From positions 1-64,000 of the forward strand of contig CANFZC010000004.1 of the NCBI GenBank assembly GCA_947451475.1: a DNA stretch of 64,000 nt, read 5' to 3'. Shown here in pieces: positions 59,043-64,000 of this stretch (the stretch's first letter is position 1; the number at the start of each line of letters is the position of its first letter). Below the pieces are notes generated by a model, which was given only the letters and a program-made list of their open reading frames with translations, did not search any database and was not told the DNA's origin. This DNA is from Flavobacteriaceae bacterium. Lineage in GTDB: Bacteria > Bacteroidota > Bacteroidia > Flavobacteriales > Flavobacteriaceae. The translations under genes were made by a program, and so were the position numbers.

Positions 59043-61067
59043 ATGAAAATCTTACAATTTCCTCTTTCAAAGATTGCAATTACCTTTCTCTCTGGAATAC
59101 TTTTATTCCAATATACCCTTATTCCACCTCATTTCTTATGGATAGGCATAGTTAGTTGCGTAAGCTCTTTATTGCTTACACATTGGCGCATACTAAAAGT
59201 AAATCAATCCAAATTCCTCTTCGGAATCGCAGTAATGCTAACCGCAATACTACTAGGCTACACTACAGCGCTAATTCACAAAGAATCTCTTAGGCCTAAT
59301 CATTACACACACCTTATTAACGATAATAGCGAACATGTTCTTCAGCTTTTGGTAATTGAAAAAATAAAAAACACCACCAAAAATACCCGATATACGACAG
59401 AAGTGCTAAATATCGATACCCATAAGTGCACCGGAAAAGCAATTCTAAACATACACAATCCTAATGCGGCCAACTTTAACATAGGAACTACCCTTCTGGT
59501 CAAAGGAAATCTCTACCGAAACCGAAATATAGGCAACCCCAACGTTTTTGATTATGGTGCCTACCTAGAAAATCAAGAGATCTATGCTCAAGTCTATACC
59601 CAAAATAACCTAATCAAAACCACAGGCTACCAATCCAGCATCTGGGCCTCCTTCTCCAACTTCAGAACTAAAATCATCACAAATCTAAAACGATCCGGCA
59701 TCAATAAAACAGAATTGTTTGTCCTAAACGCATTAGTCCTCGGACAACAACAAGACATCTCGCCCGAAATAGTCAAAGAGTATCAATATGCCGGCGCCAT
59801 CCACGTGCTTTCCGTCTCAGGCTTGCATGTAGGCTTCCTCATGCTATTCATTACCTTTCTGCTAAAACCAATACCCAATTCAAGAAAAGGATCTTTGTTT
59901 AAGGCTATTGTCATCATAAGCTCCCTATGGACCTTCGCCATCATAGCAAGCCTCTCTCCTTCCATTGTCCGTTCCGTTACCATGTTCTCCTTTCTTACCA
60001 TTGGTTTATCACTAAGAAGAACCGTAGCGGTCTACCATACACTGTTAGTGTCGATTCTACTCATCCTATTATTTAAACCGTCATTCCTATTTGATGTCGG
60101 CTTTCAATTAAGCTACTTAGCCCTATTTTTTATTCTTTGGCTCCAACCCCTATTGGCGACAATCTGGACACCCAAAAACAAATTAACCTCCTACTGCTGG
60201 GACATCATCACCGTTTCCTTTGCCGCTCAACTAGGTACCATGCCGCTAAGCTTGTATTACTTCCATCAATTTCCAGGTTTGTTTTTTGTGACCAATTTAC
60301 TCATATTACCCCTAATCGGACTCATCATGGCAGTTGGAGTACTAGCAGTAGTTATAGCACTATTTACTACACTGCCTCACTTCTTAGCAAAAGCAGTAGA
60401 ACTCCTAATCGCACTACTCAACACCATTATCCACTATATTGCAACCCAAGAAGAATTTGTCCTTAGAAATATTGCCTTCTCCACAGAAATGCTATGGAGC
60501 TCCTATTTAATTATACTTTTTACAGTCCTTTGGTGGAAAAAACCAACATACCCAAAACTGATACTCTCGTTAACCAGTATCGTAGCGCTCCAACTCATTG
60601 TCATCCATCAAAACTACAACACCGCAAATAGCGCCGAATTCATAGTATTCAACATTAGAAAAAACACCCTTCTAACCGAAAGAATAGGCAACAAGGTCAC
60701 CGTTTATAGCAACGACAGCATTCGCAACACGATCGACAACAACAATACCTTACAATCCTATATAACGGGGAATTTTTGCCAACAAATAAAGGCTAAACCC
60801 ATTCAAAACCTAAACTACTTCAAACAGCAAAAAATCTTATTAATTGACAGTACAGCACTTTACCCTTTGACGAGTTCGGCCGACATAGTAATCCTAACGC
60901 AATCACCAAAACTCAATCTAGAACGATTCCTAAAACACAACAAACCCAAACAACTCATAGCAGACGGATCCAACTTTAAAAGCTATGTAAAACGCTGGAA
61001 AGCAACCTGCCTAAAACAAAAAATCCCTTTTCATTATACCAATGAAAAGGGATTCTATAAATCATAA
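59043..61067 (+). CDS. comEC: ComEC/Rec2 family DNA-uptake channel protein
   Basis: 674 residues. DUF4131-type N-terminal domain with two or three helices and an OB-like segment (about 60-200), then the competence domain (about 215-490) with VLGQQQDISPEIVKEYQYAG, HVLSVSGLHVGFLMLFI and SIVRSVTMFSFLTIGLSLRR. The C-terminal region of about 150 residues (NSAEFIVFNIRKNTLL to FYKS) occupies the place of the metallo-beta-lactamase-like domain but has no HxHxD metal motif. This is common in Bacteroidota. It would conduct single-stranded DNA across the inner membrane. Its last codons form the terminator of the convergent thioredoxin gene. Confidence 0.88.
   Translation: MKILQFPLSKIAITFLSGILLFQYTLIPPHFLWIGIVSCVSSLLLTHWRILKVNQSKFLFGIAVMLTAILLGYTTALIHKESLRPNHYTHLINDNSEHVLQLLVIEKIKNTTKNTRYTTEVLNIDTHKCTGKAILNIHNPNAANFNIGTTLLVKGNLYRNRNIGNPNVFDYGAYLENQEIYAQVYTQNNLIKTTGYQSSIWASFSNFRTKIITNLKRSGINKTELFVLNALVLGQQQDISPEIVKEYQYAGAIHVLSVSGLHVGFLMLFITFLLKPIPNSRKGSLFKAIVIISSLWTFAIIASLSPSIVRSVTMFSFLTIGLSLRRTVAVYHTLLVSILLILLFKPSFLFDVGFQLSYLALFFILWLQPLLATIWTPKNKLTSYCWDIITVSFAAQLGTMPLSLYYFHQFPGLFFVTNLLILPLIGLIMAVGVLAVVIALFTTLPHFLAKAVELLIALLNTIIHYIATQEEFVLRNIAFSTEMLWSSYLIILFTVLWWKKPTYPKLILSLTSIVALQLIVIHQNYNTANSAEFIVFNIRKNTLLTERIGNKVTVYSNDSIRNTIDNNNTLQSYITGNFCQQIKAKPIQNLNYFKQQKILLIDSTALYPLTSSADIVILTQSPKLNLERFLKHNKPKQLIADGSNFKSYVKRWKATCLKQKIPFHYTNEKGFYKS
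61014..61054 (-). terminator. Terminator of the thioredoxin-like gene, inside comEC
   Basis: 14-bp perfect stem (61022-61035 with 61041-61054, loop of five), followed on the minus strand by TTTTTTGTTTT. It functions for the minus-strand gene while encoding comEC residues near IPFHYTNEKGF. Confidence 0.82.
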
Positions 61068-61077
61068 GGTGAGAATA

Positions 61078-61545
61078 TTACGCTTTCTTCTTGCTTAAGA
61101 TTTGATTAGCTCCAGCCAACCATACACTTGGACCACCAGCTACATAGCCAGTACTTCCTAATTTCTCCAAATTGATTTTGCCGTCTTTTTTAGAAGCATT
61201 CACAAACCATACGGTCGGATATCCTTGTATAGCAAACGTTTGTTGCAACTCCATGTTCTGTTTTTTAATCTCAGGAGATTGTGGAGTGTTTCTAGGGAAA
61301 TCCAATTCCACCAAAATAACATTGTCAGTAGCCCATTTTGTAAATTCTGGGGTCTTCATAACTTCTTTCTGCAAACGCATACACCATCCACACCAATCAC
61401 TTCCTGTAAAAAACAACAATAGGGGTTTCTTTTCTTTCTTAGATAGTTCCATGGCTTTATTCATATCCGTTTGCCAGGTCAACTCCTGTGCTTGTATCGT
61501 CATACTTCCCAATACTAGGAATAACGTAAGTGCTAATTTTTTCAT
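61078..61545 (-). CDS. Thioredoxin-like secreted protein (WCGWC)
   Basis: 155 residues with a signal peptide (MKKLALTLFLVLGSMTIQAQ). Thioredoxin fold: KKPLLLFFTGSDWCGWCMRL with the redox Cys pair spaced CxxC at about residues 52-55, and the cis-Pro in GYPTVWF. It belongs to the DUF255/thioredoxin_7-like group found as small periplasmic oxidoreductases in Bacteroidota. The partner is unknown. It is convergent with comEC, whose end holds its terminator. Confidence 0.88.
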   Translation of the reverse strand: MKKLALTLFLVLGSMTIQAQELTWQTDMNKAMELSKKEKKPLLLFFTGSDWCGWCMRLQKEVMKTPEFTKWATDNVILVELDFPRNTPQSPEIKKQNMELQQTFAIQGYPTVWFVNASKKDGKINLEKLGSTGYVAGGPSVWLAGANQILSKKKA

Positions 61546-61596
61546 CTTTCTAATTTTTTTATCAAATATAACAAAAAAAGTGCCAAACCAAATTGA

Positions 61597-63096
61597 CTAC
61601 TTAACTTCTTGCATTAACTTTCTAACTAAAGGGGAAATTATAATCAACACAACTCCAGCAATCAAAGCATAAAGTGCCAATTGATAATAGCCCGATGTAT
61701 AGCCCTCAAGTTTTGTCAAAGCCGACGCGTTTTCATCCGGAGAAGACATCCCAGCTCCTAATAATCCTGCTGCATACTGGCCATAAGCACTGGCCAAAAA
61801 CCACATCCCCATCATCATACCCGACAATCGCTTAGGTGATAATTTAGTCATAATAGACAAACCGATAGGTGACAAACACAACTCTCCAAAAGTAATCACA
61901 AAATAAGCCAACGTAAATATATTTAACGAGGTCAAACCATTCCCATCAGCAAAAAATTTAGTGTAATAAAACACATAAAAAGCCAACGCTAAAAACAAAA
62001 ACCCTAAACCAAACTTAATCAAAGTATTTGGCTCGATTTTACGCTTAGCCATAGCCAACCACACCAATCCTAAGATTGGACTGAAAATAATCACAAACAA
62101 GGAGTTCGAGGTATTGTTCACAATATTCGGATTAATATCAAAAAACAACAAATTGTGATGCAAATTCTCTTTGGCAAACAAAGCTAAGGATCCACCGCTC
62201 TGCTCAAAAAAGGCCCAAAATATTACCGAAAACAAAATAAAGACAAAGGCAGCAAGCAACTTGCGCTGTGCTTTACCGTCCTTCTCCATATACGTTTCAT
62301 ACAAGAAATACAATACCGCTAATGGCCCAATAGTGTACATGAAATAATCCGTATAATCCGTATTCTTAATCATGATAAAAATCAACGGAATACTAAGCAA
62401 AGCCCCAATATAAACCACTACTTCTCGCACGGTTCTTTTCTTTACCGGCATCGTCACTAAAGGAGAATCTCCTATCGGACCCAAAGATTTTTTTGTTATT
62501 ACAAAAGTGATTAACCCTATAAACATTACAACCGCGGCCGATAAAAAGGCATAACTCCAACCATAATCTTTACTGGTACCAAAATACACACAAACAGCAC
62601 CTCCCAATAATGCACCGATATTAATACCCGAATAGAATAATCCAAATCCAGCATCTCGACGACTATCACCTTCTTTATACAACTCGCCCACCATCGACGA
62701 AATATTAGGTTTGAAAAATCCTGTCCCAATAATAGACAAGGTGATTCCTAAATAAAATAAATCCTGTGGCGAAAAAGCAATCAATAAGTTTCCCGCTATC
62801 ATCACTATACCGCCAAACAATAAGGACTTTTTAAATCCTAATATCTTATCCGCAAAGATCCCTCCTATAAAAGTAAAAGCATATACAAAAGCTTGTATCG
62901 CGCCGTACTTCAAATTAGCATCTTTATCAGACAAGGACAACCCCAATAATTTATCCGCCATAAAAATGGTCAATACACCACGCATCCCATAAAAACAAAA
63001 ACGCTCCCACATCTCTACAGTAAATAAATACCATAACTGTTTAGGATACTTCCCTTCAAAATTCTGAATGTGCTCTAAAGTCAATTTTTCACTCAT
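61597..63096 (-). CDS. Proton-dependent oligopeptide transporter (POT/PTR family)
   Basis: 499 residues, 12-14 membrane helices. KYPKQLWYLFTVEMWERFCFYGMRGVL is split here as the family N-terminus ending in ERFCFYGMRG, the ExxERFxYYG signature of POT transporters. FYSGINIGALLGG matches the PTR2 motif, and SPIGLSIMTKLSPKRLSGMMMGMWFL the C-terminal half. It imports di/tripeptides with protons across the inner membrane. It lies downstream of a related gene on the same strand; a hairpin at 63117-63143 separates them. Confidence 0.92.
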   Translation of the reverse strand: MSEKLTLEHIQNFEGKYPKQLWYLFTVEMWERFCFYGMRGVLTIFMADKLLGLSLSDKDANLKYGAIQAFVYAFTFIGGIFADKILGFKKSLLFGGIVMIAGNLLIAFSPQDLFYLGITLSIIGTGFFKPNISSMVGELYKEGDSRRDAGFGLFYSGINIGALLGGAVCVYFGTSKDYGWSYAFLSAAVVMFIGLITFVITKKSLGPIGDSPLVTMPVKKRTVREVVVYIGALLSIPLIFIMIKNTDYTDYFMYTIGPLAVLYFLYETYMEKDGKAQRKLLAAFVFILFSVIFWAFFEQSGGSLALFAKENLHHNLLFFDINPNIVNNTSNSLFVIIFSPILGLVWLAMAKRKIEPNTLIKFGLGFLFLALAFYVFYYTKFFADGNGLTSLNIFTLAYFVITFGELCLSPIGLSIMTKLSPKRLSGMMMGMWFLASAYGQYAAGLLGAGMSSPDENASALTKLEGYTSGYYQLALYALIAGVVLIIISPLVRKLMQEVK

Positions 63097-63116
63097 CGTA
63101 ACTAATTTAAAATAAC

Positions 63117-63143
63117 AAACCTACAAGCATCGCTTGTAGGTTT
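63117..63143 (-). terminator. Hairpin between the two POT genes
   Basis: 12-bp perfect stem AAACCTACAAGC / GCTTGTAGGTTT with loop ATC. The following T-rich stretch (TTTGTTATTTT) is modest, so termination may be partial. Confidence 0.68.
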
Positions 63144-63172
63144 GAAAGATATAAAAATATTTTAGAATTGTA

Positions 63173-64000
63173 TTAGCGGTTTTCAACTTCTAAATCAATA
63201 CCCTCAACATGATCATTGTGCATTCTTTTTTCTAACCACGAACTCAACACAAACAAGATCGCTGCAGCAGCACCCGACATGATAATGAATAACACGAAAA
63301 ACTCATATAAATTCGTAATTTGAAATCCTAAGAATTGCGTAGCACCGCCAGCGCCATCTTCTCCACCTGGAATCAAAGCACTCAAAGTACCTGCAAATTT
63401 ATTAGCTGCAGCATTCGCCAAAAACCAAGTCCCCATCATCAAAGAAGATAAACGCAAAGGAGCCAATTTAGACACCATCGACAATCCAATAGGAGACAAA
63501 CACAATTCACCTATAGTGTGAATTACATATAAACCTACTAACCACCACATAGATACTTTTTCTCCAAGTCCCAATCCTTTAACAGCGATTGCAATAACAA
63601 CATATCCCATAGCAACCAATCCTAATCCAATAGCCATTTTTTTAGGAGACGACGGCTCTAATTTTCTGGCATATAAATAGCCCCATACGATGGTCATAAT
63701 AGGTGCAAGCGAAATAACAGCTAACGGATTAACCGATTGAAAGTAAGAGGCAGGCATTTCCCAACCAAAAATCGTACGCTCGGTCTGTCTATCGGCAAAC
63801 AAAGTCAATGAAGCTCCTGCTTGCTCAAAAGCTCCCCAAAAGAAAATCACGAAGAAAGCTAATATGAAAATTACTGAAATTCTTTGCGTCTCAATTTTAC
63901 TCAAACTCTTATCGCTAAAAATAATGATTGGCATCGCAACCATAGATCCATAAATGAAATAGCTAATAATATCTACATCACTTTGGAACATTTGCTTGAA
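63173..64000 (-). CDS. POT/PTR peptide transporter, C-terminal part (cut by window edge)
   Basis: The frame is open to position 64000 (reading F-K-Q before MFQSDVDII), so the N-terminal half is outside the window. About 275 residues are present. SPIGLSMVSKLAPLRLSSLMMGTWFLANA and FFWGAFEQAGASLTLFADRQ are closely parallel to the downstream POT gene, so these are tandem paralogues. A Gly/Ala loop (GGEDGAGGATQFLG) is specific to this copy. It ends in a charged tail, VEGIDLEVENR. Confidence 0.9.
   Translation of the reverse strand, partial: FKQMFQSDVDIISYFIYGSMVAMPIIIFSDKSLSKIETQRISVIFILAFFVIFFWGAFEQAGASLTLFADRQTERTIFGWEMPASYFQSVNPLAVISLAPIMTIVWGYLYARKLEPSSPKKMAIGLGLVAMGYVVIAIAVKGLGLGEKVSMWWLVGLYVIHTIGELCLSPIGLSMVSKLAPLRLSSLMMGTWFLANAAANKFAGTLSALIPGGEDGAGGATQFLGFQITNLYEFFVLFIIMSGAAAAILFVLSSWLEKRMHNDHVEGIDLEVENR

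Noticed and set aside
1-64000. tRNA or rRNA genes, CRISPR arrays, insertion sequences, prophage or defence genes
   Set aside because: Looked for across all intergenic regions and gene sets; none seen. Every gap over 200 bases is accounted for by leaders, promoters, repeats or plain AT-rich sequence.

Overview
This window is chromosomal DNA from a member of the Bacteroidota, almost certainly family Flavobacteriaceae and probably Flavobacterium or a close relative. It is AT-rich by eye. It carries gldA and porT (gliding and type IX secretion), GLPGLI, GIN-domain (DUF2807) and DUF5686 proteins, a MetH split into two genes, and a zinc-ligand-free AccD. Promoters of the Bacteroidetes type (TTG, about 17-23 bases, then TAnnTTTG) recur upstream of genes. 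Shine-Dalgarno sequences are not evident. I found no tRNA, rRNA, CRISPR array, prophage or insertion sequence. This is core genome rather than an island.

Layout. 1-3.3 kb: an aromatic amino acid operon on the minus strand (pheA, aminotransferase, tyrA, DAHP synthase cut by the window edge). It is preceded by an unlisted 29-residue leader peptide packed with Phe and Tyr codons and by an intrinsic terminator with a competing antiterminator, a textbook-style attenuator. 3.4-6.3 kb: gldA and two envelope proteins. 6.4-12.9 kb: methionine/SAM metabolism. A SAM-I riboswitch precedes the metH1-metH2-metF operon, and about 160 bases away a SAM-II-like element precedes the divergent metK. 12.9-18.1 kb: an outer-membrane barrel protein, GLPGLI protein, a secreted unknown and a deoxynucleoside kinase. 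18.1-24.5 kb: a tight operon (GH20 hexosaminidase, glycosylasparaginase, CutC, GH2 beta-mannosidase) that fits dismantling of the N-glycan core. 24.6-31 kb: a membrane pyrophosphatase with an unusual Cys-rich tail, a DUF5686 protein and pdhB.

31.1-36.4 kb: two small coupled unknown genes followed by an in-frame coding-like stretch without a start codon, a universal stress protein, etfBA, a bifunctional nuclease with a structured-looking leader, and thyA. 36.4-45 kb: a CBM48 protein, folA, ubiE, porT, an RNA methyltransferase, a TamA-like barrel protein, fbaA and accD. 45-54 kb: a MacB-type permease, purH, and the rod-shape operon mreB-mreC-mreD-mrdA-rodA. 54-64 kb: an S41 protease, surE-lpxB, an NlpC/P60 hydrolase, comEC, a thioredoxin-like protein and two tandem POT peptide transporters, the second cut by the window edge.

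Several gene starts were moved from the longest frame to an internal ATG because a promoter, a signal peptide or a family N-terminus places them there. All functional calls rest on reading motifs by eye; no database search was run.
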